A stretch of DNA of 64,000 nt, taken from positions 749,501 to 813,500 of the forward strand of contig NZ_JACHWH010000003.1 in the NCBI RefSeq assembly GCF_014191255.1, in the 5' to 3' direction. This document shows positions 33,344 through 45,018 of the stretch, one piece after another (the stretch's first letter is position 1; every line of letters starts with the position of its first letter). This DNA is from Amycolatopsis bartoniae. GTDB taxonomy: Bacteria; Actinomycetota; Actinomycetes; Mycobacteriales; Pseudonocardiaceae. A model generated the notes under the pieces. The model was given only the letters and a program-made list of their open reading frames with translations, made no database searches and had not been told where the DNA came from. The translations under genes were made by a program, and so were the position numbers.

Positions 33344-34021
33344 TCAGCCGACCGGTGCGGGTTCGGCGATTCCCAGCTCCTCGTCCACTTCGGACTCCAG
33401 CCGCGCCAGCGCGGCCGCGTCCAGCCCGTCCTCCTCGCGCATCCGGTCGGCCAGCAGCCGCACCGGGTCGAACTCGCGCCAGCGCGTCATCTCGGCGCGG
33501 CCGCGGAACCGGCACGTGCTCAGCTCCAGCAGGTGCGGCCCCTCGCCGGCGCGGATGGCGTCCACCGCCTCCCCGACGGCCTCGGCGACGGCGAGCGCGT
33601 CCATCCCGTCGACCGCCCACGCGGGAATGCCGTGCTCGGCGGCGAAACCCGTCTCCGACGGCAGGCCGCCGAGCGGGTGCAGGTTGTTCTCGCGGCAGAA
33701 CAGCACGGGCAACCCACGGCGCGCGGCCACCTCCAGCGCCTCGCGCAGCTCGTCGGCGGGCACCGGCTGCCCGGTGAGCACGTAGACGGTCACGTGCGGC
33801 CGCCTCGACGCGGCGGCCGCCAGCGCCAGGCTCATCGCCAGCGGCACGCCGCCGCCTTCGACGACCGTGTCGTCCGGGCCGATCGCGGCGGCGATCCCGG
33901 CGACGACGGCCTCGTCGCCGATGCCCGGCCGCCCGGTGCGGTACTCCTCGATGCGCCGCGCCCGGATCATGGTGCGCAGCAGGTCCAGGCGCTCCATCGC
34001 GCGCAGGCTCCGGTCGGTCAT
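33344..34021 (-). CDS. Degenerate, shortened TPP-dependent dehydrogenase E1-alpha-like protein
   Basis: The 225-residue protein aligns by eye with E1-alpha subunits (acetoin, pyruvate or branched-chain dehydrogenases, about 330-360 residues) at MIRARRIEEY, GDEAVVAGIAAAIGPDD and LPVLFCRENN. The stretch holding the substrate loop is deleted, and the GDG of the thiamine-diphosphate/Mg motif is replaced by LTG, so normal cofactor binding is doubtful. No E1-beta or E2 gene is nearby. It overlaps the acetyl-CoA-synthetase-like gene by 4 nt (ATGA), implying joint expression. It may have become a binding or regulatory partner. It is not obviously a pseudogene, since the frame is intact. Confidence 0.7.
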   Translation of the reverse strand: MTDRSLRAMERLDLLRTMIRARRIEEYRTGRPGIGDEAVVAGIAAAIGPDDTVVEGGGVPLAMSLALAAAASRRPHVTVYVLTGQPVPADELREALEVAARRGLPVLFCRENNLHPLGGLPSETGFAAEHGIPAWAVDGMDALAVAEAVGEAVDAIRAGEGPHLLELSTCRFRGRAEMTRWREFDPVRLLADRMREEDGLDAAALARLESEVDEELGIAEPAPVG

Positions 34022-35757
34022 CGTTGTTCCTCCACTCCATCGGGAAGTCCCAGCTCCCGCGTCTTGAGGACGCGGTGCAGCACCTTGCCGCCGCGGGTGC
34101 GGGGCAGGCGGGCGGCGAAGCCGATCTCGCGCGGCGCCAGCGCGCCGAGCGCGCGCCGGCCGAACGCGAGCAGCTCCAGCCGCAGGTCCTCGTCCGGCTC
34201 GTACCCCACGTGCGGCACCACCACGGCCTTGACCCGCTCGCCGTCGTGCGAGTCCGGCATCCCGATGACGCCGGTCTCGCGGACCGCGGGGTGGGTGAGC
34301 AGCACGCTTTCCACCTCGAACGGCCCCACGAGGTACTCGCCGGCGGAGATGACGTCCTCGGTGCGGCCGACGAACCAGAAGTACCCGTCCTCGTCACGCC
34401 GCGCGACGTCACCGGTGAGGTACCAACCGTCCGAAAAGGACTCGTCGTAGCGGTCGGGGTCGCGCCAGTAGCCGCGGAACATCGACGGCCAGCCGCGGCG
34501 CAGCGCGAGCTCGCCCGCCTGCCGCTCGTCACCCGACAGCTCGCGGACCTTGCCGTCCTCGCCGCGCTCCACGAGCCCGGCACCGATGCCCGGCAGCGGG
34601 CGGCCCATCGACCCCGGCCGCACCTCCTCGCCGGCGTAGTTGGCGATCGCGATCGCGCCGGTCTCGGCCTGCCACCACGTGTCGTGCACGGGTGTGCCGA
34701 GCGCGTCCTGGCCCCACACCACCGCCTCCGGCCCGAGCGCCTCGCCGGTGCTGGCGACGAACCGCAGCGCCGACAGGTCGTGCTCCGCGGGCGGCTCGGC
34801 GCCGCGCCGCATCAGGGCACGCAGCGCCCAGGGTTCGGTGTACCAGACGGAGATCCGCTGCCCGGACAGCACCGAAAGCCAGCGGCGGCGGTCGAAACCG
34901 CCGTCCACGCTGACCGTGGTGACGCCGACGGTCAGCGGCGCGACCACCGCGTAGGTCATCCCGGCGACCCCGCCGGGGTCGGCGCTGCACCAGTACACGT
35001 CGTCGGCGTGCAGGTCGAGGGCGTAGCGGGCGCTGACGTGGTGGGCCAGCACGGCTTCGTGGGCCTGCAGCACGCCCTTGGGCCGCCCGGCGGTGCCGCC
35101 GGTGAAGTACAGGAACGCCGGGTCCTCCGGCGCGGTCGGCTCGATCTCGTAGGCGGGCGAGGCCGCGGCGAGCGCGGGGTCGAGCGCCAGCGCGCCCTCC
35201 TCGGCGTTCGCCCCGGTCACGAGCACCTGGCGCAGGGACGGCAGCGAGCCCCGCAGCGGGGCGACCTTGCCGCAGTACAGCTCCGGGGTGGTGACGAGGA
35301 CACCGGCCTCACCCAGCCGCAGCCGCTCGCGGATCGGCTCGGGCCCGTAGACGGGGAACAGCGGCGACAGCACGCACCCCGCCTTGAGCGTGCCCAGCAC
35401 GGCCACGTACAGGTCCGGCACCCGGCCCAGCAGGGTGAACACGCGCTCGCCCCGTGGCACGCCGAGCCGGCCCAGCAGGTCGGCGAACCGGTTGCTGCGC
35501 TCGGCGAGCTCGCCGTAGGTGAAGTCGTGGACGACGTCGTAGCGGTCCAGCCAGCGCAGCGCGGGGTGGTCGCGGCGCGGGCCCGCGGCGTAGCGGTCGA
35601 CGGCCTCGTGCGCGACGTTCAGGCCGCGGCCCTCCGGCAGGCCCGACAGGCCCAGCCGCTCCTCCTCCCAGCTGAACCCGGCCGCGGTCCGCGGGTAGTC
35701 CCGCAGGTTGGCGGCCGCGCGCACGGCGGCGGGTTTGCGGACGGTGGGCCACGTCAT
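34018..35757 (-). CDS. acsA: AMP-forming acetate/acyl-CoA ligase (AcsA-type)
   Basis: The 579-residue ANL-superfamily ligase has the phosphate-binding motif YFTGGTAGRPKG, the adenylate motif DTWWQAETG, YLTGDVARRDEDGY and a C-terminal RTRGGKVLHR segment in which Lys is expected to catalyse adenylation. The WWQTETG-like motif is typical of acetate or short-chain acyl-CoA synthetases. ATG 35757 gives the usual N-terminus. It diverges from the nicotinate phosphoribosyltransferase gene over 173 bp holding a DevR-box-like palindrome, suggesting expression under hypoxia or redox stress, when acetate re-use could matter. Confidence 0.87.
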   Translation of the reverse strand: MTWPTVRKPAAVRAAANLRDYPRTAAGFSWEEERLGLSGLPEGRGLNVAHEAVDRYAAGPRRDHPALRWLDRYDVVHDFTYGELAERSNRFADLLGRLGVPRGERVFTLLGRVPDLYVAVLGTLKAGCVLSPLFPVYGPEPIRERLRLGEAGVLVTTPELYCGKVAPLRGSLPSLRQVLVTGANAEEGALALDPALAAASPAYEIEPTAPEDPAFLYFTGGTAGRPKGVLQAHEAVLAHHVSARYALDLHADDVYWCSADPGGVAGMTYAVVAPLTVGVTTVSVDGGFDRRRWLSVLSGQRISVWYTEPWALRALMRRGAEPPAEHDLSALRFVASTGEALGPEAVVWGQDALGTPVHDTWWQAETGAIAIANYAGEEVRPGSMGRPLPGIGAGLVERGEDGKVRELSGDERQAGELALRRGWPSMFRGYWRDPDRYDESFSDGWYLTGDVARRDEDGYFWFVGRTEDVISAGEYLVGPFEVESVLLTHPAVRETGVIGMPDSHDGERVKAVVVPHVGYEPDEDLRLELLAFGRRALGALAPREIGFAARLPRTRGGKVLHRVLKTRELGLPDGVEEQR

Positions 35758-35896
35758 GCGCGCGCCCCTGCCGGCCCGGTGTTCGCCGCGGTGCGGTGGT
35801 CGACCACCATCGGTTCGCTCCCTCGCGCTGAGCTGTCGGAGTTGACGATGCCTTTTCCAGGGGTGCCCAGTACAGGGCTGGAGGTAACCGCGGGGA

Positions 35897-35924
35897 TGGC
35901 CGAAAGTCCCCACGGGCGTACGGT
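35897..35924 (+). promoter_or_regulatory. DevR/DosR-box-like site plus leaderless -10 of the nicotinate phosphoribosyltransferase gene
   Basis: TGGCCGAAAGTCCC at 35897-35910 differs at one position from the GGGNC-N4-GNCCC form of DosR boxes. It is followed by TACGGT (35919-35924), and the ATG at 35931 comes after 6 nt. With a leaderless start the box would cover about -34 to -21, overlapping the -35 region. Inference from pattern and spacing. Confidence 0.5.
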
Positions 35925-35930
35925 GGGTGT

Positions 35931-37226
35931 ATGGGTACGGCCGGTGCGGAGCACTCGGACCTGTACGCGATCCGGATGGCGGCGAGCTACCTGCGCCACG
36001 GGCTGACCGGCACCGCGACCTTCAGCCTGTTCCTGCGCGGGCTGCCGCCCGAGCGGGGGTTCCTGGTGGTCGCCGGCCTGGCCGACTGCCTGTCGTCCCT
36101 GGAGGGATTCCGCTTCACCACGGAGGAACTGGCCTACCTGACCGCCGTCGCCGAACTGCGCCAGTCCGATGTGGACGCACTGGGGGAGCTGACTTTCACC
36201 GGAGACGTGTGGGCCGCGCCCGAGGGGCGCCTGGTGTTCCCGCCGGAGCCGCTGGTCGAGGTCACCGCGCCGCTGCCGCAGGCGCAGCTGGTGGAGATGG
36301 CCCTGCTCAACCTCGTGACGTTCCAGTCGGCGGTGGCCACGAAGGCGGCCCGCTGCCGGATCGGGGCCGGCGGCGCGCAGCTGGTGGACTTCGGCGCCCG
36401 GCGCACGGACGGCTTCGACACCGCGCTCGCGATCGGGCGCGCCTGCGCGATGACGGGTTTCGCCGGGAGCAGCCACGTCGGCGCGGCCCGCCGGTACGGG
36501 CTGCCGCTGGTCGACACGATGGTGCATTCCTACGTGCGTGCGTTCGGCGACGAGCACGAAGCCTTCCGCGCGTACGCCACGGATTTCCCCGAAGCGCCGG
36601 TGTTCGTGGTGGACACCTTCGACGCGCTCGGCGGCGTGCGCACGGCGGTGGCGGTCGCCCGGGAGCTGGGCCTGCCGCCCGGCCGCATCGCGGTGCGGCT
36701 GACGTCCGGCGACCGGCTGGGGCTCGCCCGCGCGGCGCGCAAGATCCTGGACGAGGCCGGGTACGTGCAGGCACGCATCATGCTCAGCGGTGGCCTCGAC
36801 GAGTACGAGCTGGCGCGGCTGTCGGCCGCCGAGGCGCCCGTCGACTCGTACGGGGTGGGCACGAAGCTGGGGGTGTCGGCGGACGCGCCGTCCGCGGACA
36901 CCTCGTACCGGCTGGTCGAGTACGACGGGCGGCCGGTGGCGAGCGGAAACGCCCTGCCCGGCCCGAAGCAGGTCTACCGGCGCGCCTCGGGGGACCAGGA
37001 CGTGTTGTCCCGGCGCGACGAACCCGCCCCGCCGGGGCACCGCCCGGTGCTCACCCACGTGATGCGGGCGGGGAAGCGGGTGCGCGGCAAGCACAGCCTC
37101 GACGAGGCGCGGGGGCGCTTCGAGCGCGACCTGCTGTGGCTGCCGAGCAGCGCGCGGCGGCTGCGGGACCCGGAACCGGTGGGGGTGCGGTACTCGCCGG
37201 GGCTGACGGCCCTGGCGGGCGCCTGA
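35931..37226 (+). CDS. pncB: Nicotinate phosphoribosyltransferase
   Basis: The 431-residue protein carries the family N-terminus SDLYAIRMAASYLRHG, the active-site GARRTDGFDTALAIGRACAMTGF segment and SGGLDEYELARL of the phosphate-binding region. It converts nicotinate and PRPP to nicotinate mononucleotide in NAD salvage. In mycobacteria one pncB copy belongs to the DosR regulon, and this gene has a DevR-box-like site at its promoter. The ATG at 35931 appears to be the 5' end of a leaderless transcript; no ribosome-binding site precedes it. It is divergent from acsA and convergent with the DUF1876 gene. Confidence 0.9.
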   Translation: MGTAGAEHSDLYAIRMAASYLRHGLTGTATFSLFLRGLPPERGFLVVAGLADCLSSLEGFRFTTEELAYLTAVAELRQSDVDALGELTFTGDVWAAPEGRLVFPPEPLVEVTAPLPQAQLVEMALLNLVTFQSAVATKAARCRIGAGGAQLVDFGARRTDGFDTALAIGRACAMTGFAGSSHVGAARRYGLPLVDTMVHSYVRAFGDEHEAFRAYATDFPEAPVFVVDTFDALGGVRTAVAVARELGLPPGRIAVRLTSGDRLGLARAARKILDEAGYVQARIMLSGGLDEYELARLSAAEAPVDSYGVGTKLGVSADAPSADTSYRLVEYDGRPVASGNALPGPKQVYRRASGDQDVLSRRDEPAPPGHRPVLTHVMRAGKRVRGKHSLDEARGRFERDLLWLPSSARRLRDPEPVGVRYSPGLTALAGA

Positions 37227-37236
37227 CGCGGGCGCG

Positions 37237-37512
37237 TCAGGCGTGGCTCGCCACGGTGACCACCGGGCCGTCCGCGGATTCGATGTCCGACGCCACGGCC
37301 TCCAGCAGCTCCTCGGTGAGGTCGGAAAAGGCCCGGGCCATCGCCAGTTCCTGCGCGATGCCGGGCAGGTGGACGCCGCGGGGGCCGCCGCGGACGAGCC
37401 CGATCCCGAGGAAGGTGGCGCCTCCCCCGGTGGCCAACCGGACCTGCGCCCGCGTGGTGTGGCCGTTCTCGTCGAGCGCGACTTCCATCGTCCACTTCGC
37501 CGGTAGTGCCAT
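37237..37512 (-). CDS. DUF1876 protein, Rv1738-like dormancy protein
   Basis: The 91-residue protein matches the DUF1876 family, whose mycobacterial member Rv1738 is one of the most strongly hypoxia-induced DosR-regulon genes and has a fold compared to ribosome hibernation factors. The shared pattern is WTMEVALDENGHTTRAQVRL followed by GIGLVRGG, VHLPGIAQELAMARAFSDL and a DIES segment. The start ATG 37512 follows AAGGAG with a 4-nt gap. A DevR-box-like palindrome lies 51 bp upstream. It is convergent with pncB, 10 bp apart. A role in stabilising translation during dormancy is inferred from the family. Confidence 0.87.
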   Translation of the reverse strand: MALPAKWTMEVALDENGHTTRAQVRLATGGGATFLGIGLVRGGPRGVHLPGIAQELAMARAFSDLTEELLEAVASDIESADGPVVTVASHA

Positions 37513-37562
37513 GACGCTCCTTCGTTCCCCCTCACCCTCCCCGCCGGGGGTGGCGGGGCGTA

Positions 37563-37576
37563 GGGCCGAAAGTCCC
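37563..37576. promoter_or_regulatory. DevR/DosR-box-like palindrome upstream of the DUF1876 gene
   Basis: GGGCCGAAAGTCCC fits the GGGNC-N4-GNCCC form of DosR boxes and shares the GGCCGAAAG core with the sites near 35.9 and 40.7 kb. It is 51 bp upstream of the DUF1876 ATG and about 60 bp beyond the end of devR. Confidence 0.55.
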
Positions 37577-37595
37577 CGGTTCCCGGGCCGCTTCC

Positions 37596-37638
37596 GCCGT
37601 CCACAAAGGATCTTGGCGTGCCGTCCACAAAGGATCTT
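37596..37638. repeat. Two tandem 19-bp direct repeats with 24-bp period at the 3' end of devR
   Basis: GCCGTCCACAAAGGATCTT occurs at 37596-37614 and again at 37620-37638, ending exactly at the devR stop. Only two units exist. It may be a replication-slippage product or a pair of binding sites upstream of the DUF1876 gene. Confidence 0.8.
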
Positions 37639-38294
37639 CAGGACTGCGGGTCGCGCGAGCGGCGCTGCTCCCGCATGCGCGTGGCCAGCACCGCCGCCTG
37701 CGTCCGCCGTTCGAGCCCGAGCTTGGTCAGCAGTCGCGAGACGTAGTTCTTCACCGTCTTCTCGGCCAGGAACATGCGCTCGGAGATCTGCCGGTTGGTC
37801 AGGCCCTCGCCGATCAGCTCCAGCAGCGTCCGCTCCCGGTCGCTCAGGCTCGCGAGCGGCCCGGTGTCGGTGGCGTCGGAGCGCAGCTTCGCCATGAGCG
37901 TGGCCGCCGCGCGGTTGTCGAGCAGCGAGCGGCCGGAACCGACCTCGCGGACCGCCGAAACCAGCTGCAGGCCCTGGATGTCCTTGATCACGTAGCCGCC
38001 CGCCCCGGCGAGGATCGCGTTGAGCATGGCCTCCTCGTCGGTGTAGGAGGTCAGCATCAGCACGTTGAGCTCGGGCAGCTTCGAGCGCAGGTCGCGGCAC
38101 AGCTCGATGCCGTTGCCGTCGGGCAGCCGCACGTCGAGCACGGCGACGTCCGGGCGCAGCGCCGGGATGCGGGCCAGCGCCTGCGCGGCGGTGGGCGCCT
38201 CGCCCACCACGGTCAGCTCGGGGTCGGCCTCCAGCAGGTCGGCGACGCCGCGGCGGACGACCTCGTGGTCGTCGACCAGGAACACAGTGATCAC
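37638..38294 (-). CDS. devR: NarL/LuxR-type response regulator, DevR/DosR-like (first copy)
   Basis: The 218-residue protein has a receiver domain with the acidic pair in [10 protein letters not shown], phospho-acceptor Asp in [16 protein letters not shown] and Lys in VIKDIQG. A LuxR-type helix-turn-helix follows ([25 protein letters not shown]), the DevR-type recognition helix. GTG 38294 is preferred over GTG 38303, because the only purine-rich stretch (GGAAAGG) sits at proper spacing for it and homologues begin here. It lies beside a DevS-type kinase and dormancy genes, so it probably activates them through the palindromes noted in this island. Confidence 0.9.
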   Translation of the reverse strand: MITVFLVDDHEVVRRGVADLLEADPELTVVGEAPTAAQALARIPALRPDVAVLDVRLPDGNGIELCRDLRSKLPELNVLMLTSYTDEEAMLNAILAGAGGYVIKDIQGLQLVSAVREVGSGRSLLDNRAAATLMAKLRSDATDTGPLASLSDRERTLLELIGEGLTNRQISERMFLAEKTVKNYVSRLLTKLGLERRTQAAVLATRMREQRRSRDPQS

Positions 38295-38383
38295 GGTCCG
38301 CACCTTTCCGAGCCGGGTCCGGGCTCCAGGCTAGGCGCCCCCGGCACCCGGGCACATCCGGGTCCATTGTGGACAGCGGTACC

Positions 38384-38397
38384 GGGGCTGGTGCCCC
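38384..38397. promoter_or_regulatory. Palindrome in the devR / flavin-protein spacer, weak DevR-box candidate
   Basis: GGGGCTGGTGCCCC fits GGGNC-N4-GNCCC with perfect arms but lacks the GAAAG core of the other sites. It is 90 bp upstream of devR and 110 bp upstream of the divergent gene. A half-site GGGGACTTTG lies at 38420-38429. Such G/C-rich words arise often by chance here. Confidence 0.3.
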
Positions 38398-38506
38398 AGG
38401 TGGAAGCCTTGATCACGCCGGGGACTTTGTGCTCTTTCCGGCCGCGCGCGGGGCGGGCGAAGATGGCGCTCGTGGCGAACTGCGAACCGGCGGCCGGGGG
38501 TGGCGG

Positions 38507-38905
38507 ATGAAGCCGCACCGGCCCCGCGAGCTGACGCGGGAGGAAGCCCTGCGCTGCCTGGCGAGCGTCCGGGTGGGCCGGCTCGTGTACACGCACCAGG
38601 CGCTGCCCGCGATCCGCCCCGTGCACCACGTGGTCGACGACGGGGAGGTGCTCATCCGCGGGCACGCGGGCTCCGCCCTGCTGCCGGCACTGGACACCGT
38701 CGTCGCGTACGAGGCGGACTCCGTGTCGGGCGACGACCGGATCGGCTGGAGCGTCACGGTGACCGGGGTGGCACGCCGCCTCGACGGCACCGACCTCGGC
38801 GAACGCCTGCGGCAGTGGGCCAACGGCGACGCCGGCTACGTCATCTGGATCCACCCCGAGCTGGTGACCGGGTTCGGGGCGGCCGAGGAGAACGGGACGG
38901 CGTGA
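38507..38905 (+). CDS. Pyridoxamine 5'-phosphate oxidase-like (PNPOx/FMN-binding split-barrel) protein (first copy)
   Basis: The 132-residue protein has the small split-barrel layout common near DevR in actinobacteria: LTREEALRCLASVRVGRLVYT, then IRPVHHVVDDGEVLIRG, and a C-terminal IWIHPELVTGF. Family members bind FMN, F420, heme or flavin, and several belong to DosR-type regulons. The ATG at 38507 follows GGCGG-type purines at short spacing. It is convergent with devS, separated by 8 bp. The exact cofactor and reaction cannot be read from the sequence. Confidence 0.82.
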   Translation: MKPHRPRELTREEALRCLASVRVGRLVYTHQALPAIRPVHHVVDDGEVLIRGHAGSALLPALDTVVAYEADSVSGDDRIGWSVTVTGVARRLDGTDLGERLRQWANGDAGYVIWIHPELVTGFGAAEENGTA

Positions 38906-38913
38906 CGGCTCGT

Positions 38914-42710
<3,797 letters not shown>

Positions 42711-42718
42711 CACGCGCG

Positions 42719-42751
42719 CGGGCCCCGGACTCGCTCGGAGTCCGGGGCCCG
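42719..42751. terminator. Strong bidirectional terminator between acg and hsp20 genes
   Basis: CGGGCCCCGGACTC (42719-42732) and GAGTCCGGGGCCCG (42738-42751) form a perfect 14-bp stem with a 5-nt loop, lying 8 bp after the second acg stop and 9 bp before the end of the convergent hsp20 gene. Confidence 0.85.
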
Positions 42752-42760
42752 ATCCACCTC

Positions 42761-43192
42761 TTACTTACCGCTGATCTCGATGCGGCGCGGCTGGGCGGGC
42801 TCGCTCTTGGGCACCCGCACGGTCAGCACGCCGTCCTCCAGCGTGGCGGCGACGTGCTCGCCGTCCACCCCGCGCGGCAGCAGCACGCGGTAGGAGAACT
42901 TGCCCGTGCGGCGGGTGCGGCGGCGGAACACGCCGTCACGCTCGCGCTCCTTCAGCTCGCCCGTGATCGCGAGCCGGTTGCCGGTCAGGTCGACCGTGAT
43001 GTCCTCACGCCGGACACCCGGCACCTCGACCTCGAAGACGTACTCGCCGTCCGTCTCGGTCACGTCCGCGCTCGGGGCCCACGGCTGTGCCGTGGCGGCC
43101 GTTCCGTCGAACCACCGGGCCAGGTCACCGAGCTCCCGGAACGGATCCCAGCGGCTCAGGGTGGCACCGGATCGCATGGCAGGCAGCGCCAT
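42761..43192 (-). CDS. Hsp20/alpha-crystallin small heat-shock protein
   Basis: The 143-residue Hsp20 protein has an alpha-crystallin domain from about 40 (PSADVTETDGEYVFEVEVPGV) to the C-terminal GVLTVRVPKSE and a short tail with the IEI-type motif. It acts as an ATP-independent holdase; the mycobacterial relatives HspX/Hsp16.3 are dormancy markers. The ATG at 43192 lies 8 nt behind AGGAGG (43206-43201), which settles it against GTG 43201. A HAIR-like element for HspR lies 85 bp upstream, plus a GGTCCG-N5-CGGACC palindrome at 43218-43234 in the leader. Confidence 0.92.
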   Translation of the reverse strand: MALPAMRSGATLSRWDPFRELGDLARWFDGTAATAQPWAPSADVTETDGEYVFEVEVPGVRREDITVDLTGNRLAITGELKERERDGVFRRRTRRTGKFSYRVLLPRGVDGEHVAATLEDGVLTVRVPKSEPAQPRRIEISGK

Positions 43193-43276
43193 GACGCTCA
43201 CCTCCTGGAAACTTCGCGGTCCGTCCGTCGGACCCGCACTCCTTACTACGAAGTTGAGCCCGGGTTTGTTCCCAAA

Positions 43277-43297
43277 GTTGAGCGTCAGCGACTCAAG
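43277..43297 (-). promoter_or_regulatory. HAIR-like (HspR-binding) inverted repeat upstream of hsp20
   Basis: On the minus strand the site reads CTTGAGT-N7-GCTCAAC, against the HAIR consensus CTTGAGT-N7-ACTCAAG: left arm perfect, right arm 5 of 7. It lies 85 bp upstream of the hsp20 start. The half-site AAGTTGAGC recurs 24 bp away at 43251-43259. HspR control is inferred; no hspR gene is in the window. Confidence 0.6.
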
Positions 43298-43657
43298 TCA
43301 GAGGTCGTCGTCCTCTTCGTCCTTCGGCTCGATCGTGAACGCCACCGACAGCCCCGTCAGGTCCAGGATCCGCCGGGCGTACCGGTTGACGTTGGCCAGC
43401 GTGATGCTGGTGTCCTGCTCCTGCGCCAGCCCGCGCGCGCGGACCAGCGCGCTGATGCACGCGGAGTCGAAGAACGACAGGTCGGCGAAGTCGACCACGA
43501 GCTGGGCCACGCCCTTGCCGAGCAGTTCGGACACCGCCTGGTCGAGCTGCTCGACGGCCGTGTGGTCTATCTCTCCGAACAGCTTGATCCGGCCCGTGTC
43601 CCCGGTGAGTTCGGCCTTGACGGGTGCGCTGGTGTGGATGACCTCGTCCCTTCCCAC
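43298..43657 (-). CDS. STAS-domain anti-sigma factor antagonist
   Basis: The 119-residue single STAS domain has the phosphorylatable serine region FFDSACISALVRA near residue 65, the hallmark of SpoIIAA/RsbV-like antagonists. It would bind an anti-sigma kinase when unphosphorylated and free a stress sigma factor. An acidic tail (KDEEDDD) ends the protein. The GTG at 43657 follows an AGGAG-type site. It is divergent from the stressosome operon starting 130 bp away and may link it to the RsbW-like kinase at 47690-48124. Confidence 0.87.
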   Translation of the reverse strand: MGRDEVIHTSAPVKAELTGDTGRIKLFGEIDHTAVEQLDQAVSELLGKGVAQLVVDFADLSFFDSACISALVRARGLAQEQDTSITLANVNRYARRILDLTGLSVAFTIEPKDEEDDDL

Positions 43658-43786
43658 GAACTGCTGCCTTTCTCCTCGTCCCGGCCCCCGGTTTGTCGTC
43701 CGGCGCCGGGTGTCTTAGCTTTGCCGCCAAGCCATTCCATCTTCGGCGGACCTGCCCGGTCCGCGGCGCGCGGAGCTACAGGAGCG

Positions 43787-44656
43787 ATGACCACCACCTC
43801 GGTACCGGAAACCCACTCCATTGTCAGTGACTTCCTCGACCGGCGCAGGGAGACGATCGTCGCCGAGTGGTCGGGCGCCCCGTTCTTCCACACCGCGGGC
43901 CTGGACCGGGAGCAGGCCGCGCTCGACGGCGCCGAGGTGCTCGACGGGATGCGGCGCGCGGTCGAGGCCGGCGAGGTGAACAACCCCGCGGCCGAGGCCT
44001 TCGCCGGGATCCGCACCCTGCTGGAGGCGCTGGCCGTCCAGCAGATCCACGACGCGTCGCTGGTGTCGCAGACCGCGGCGCAGATGAACAGCCTCAAGGA
44101 CCCGCTGCTGCGGCTGTGGGCGGAGGAGGACGTCGCGCACGAGCTCGTCGCCCCCGGCGCGGTGCTGCTGTCCGCCGCGGTCGACACCCTCGGGCTGATC
44201 CTGCTCGACGCGGCGCTCACCGCGGGCCGCGACACGATCGCGAGCCAGCAGGAGCAGCTGGCCGAGCTGTCCACCCCGGTGGTCAAGCTCTGGGACGGCG
44301 TGCTGGCCATCCCGCTGATCGGCACGCTGGACAGCATGCGCAGCCAGACCGCCACCGAGAGCCTGCTGCAGGCGATCCTCGACCAGCAGGCCAAGGTCGC
44401 GATCCTGGACATTACCGGTGTGCCGACCGTGGACACGATGGTCGCGCAGCACCTGCTCAAGACCGCGCTGGCCGCGCGGCTGATGGGCGCCGAGTGCGTG
44501 ATCAGCGGTATCCGCCCGCAGATCGCCACCACCATGGTGCAGCTGGGCATCGACCTGGACGAGGTCGCCACGCGCGCCCGGCTCGCCGACGCGTTCGAGT
44601 ACGCGCTCACCCGGCTCGGCCTGTCGGTGACCAGCACCGGAACCGGCGCCGTCTGA
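43787..44656 (+). CDS. rsbR: Stressosome RsbR-like protein
   Basis: The 289-residue protein has an N-terminal helical sensor-like domain (about 1-165) and a C-terminal STAS domain of RsbR type, opening with ELSTPVVKLWDGVLAIPLIGTLD. It contains the threonine sites in DITGVPTVDTMVAQHLL and the VISGIRPQIATT segment, which RsbT phosphorylates in Bacillus. The N-terminal domain is not the globin-like one of classical RsbRA, so the sensed signal is unknown. The ATG at 43787 follows AGGAG. The stop TGATG overlaps the rsbS start. It heads an RsbR-S-T-TX-U chain. Confidence 0.88.
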   Translation: MTTTSVPETHSIVSDFLDRRRETIVAEWSGAPFFHTAGLDREQAALDGAEVLDGMRRAVEAGEVNNPAAEAFAGIRTLLEALAVQQIHDASLVSQTAAQMNSLKDPLLRLWAEEDVAHELVAPGAVLLSAAVDTLGLILLDAALTAGRDTIASQQEQLAELSTPVVKLWDGVLAIPLIGTLDSMRSQTATESLLQAILDQQAKVAILDITGVPTVDTMVAQHLLKTALAARLMGAECVISGIRPQIATTMVQLGIDLDEVATRARLADAFEYALTRLGLSVTSTGTGAV

Positions 44657-45018
44657 TGCCCGGGGTACCGATCGTCAAGATGCACGGCGTGCTGCTCGTC
44701 ACCATCCAGGACGAGCTGCTCGACTACTCCGTCGACGAGCTGCAGCAGCAGATCACCGAGCAGGTCGTGGAGTACCAGGCGCGCGGTGTGCTCATCGACA
44801 TCTCCGTGCTCGACGTGGTCGACTCGTTCCTGGCCCGCACCCTGCACGACATCGCGGCCGCCACGGCGCTGCTCGCGGCCAAGACCGTGGTCGTCGGCAT
44901 GCGCCCGGCCGTGGCGATCACACTGGTGGAACTGGGGCTCGTGCTGTCCGGACTGCAGACCGCCCTGTCGGTGGAGGAGGCGCTCGACCTGCTGCGCGAC
45001 GGGGCGGCGCCGCGGTGA
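44656..45018 (+). CDS. rsbS: Stressosome RsbS-like STAS protein
   Basis: The 120-residue single STAS domain starts PIVKMHGVLLVTIQDELLD and contains DISVLDVVDSFLARTL, the region of the RsbT-phosphorylated serine. With RsbR it forms the stressosome shell that holds RsbT until stress. The start overlaps the rsbR stop by one base and the stop overlaps the rsbT GTG. The length equals that of Bacillus RsbS. Confidence 0.9.
   Translation: MPGVPIVKMHGVLLVTIQDELLDYSVDELQQQITEQVVEYQARGVLIDISVLDVVDSFLARTLHDIAAATALLAAKTVVVGMRPAVAITLVELGLVLSGLQTALSVEEALDLLRDGAAPR

Noticed and set aside
37596-37638. Possible CRISPR array
   Set aside because: Only two units with a 5-bp gap, no spacers of CRISPR length and no cas genes.
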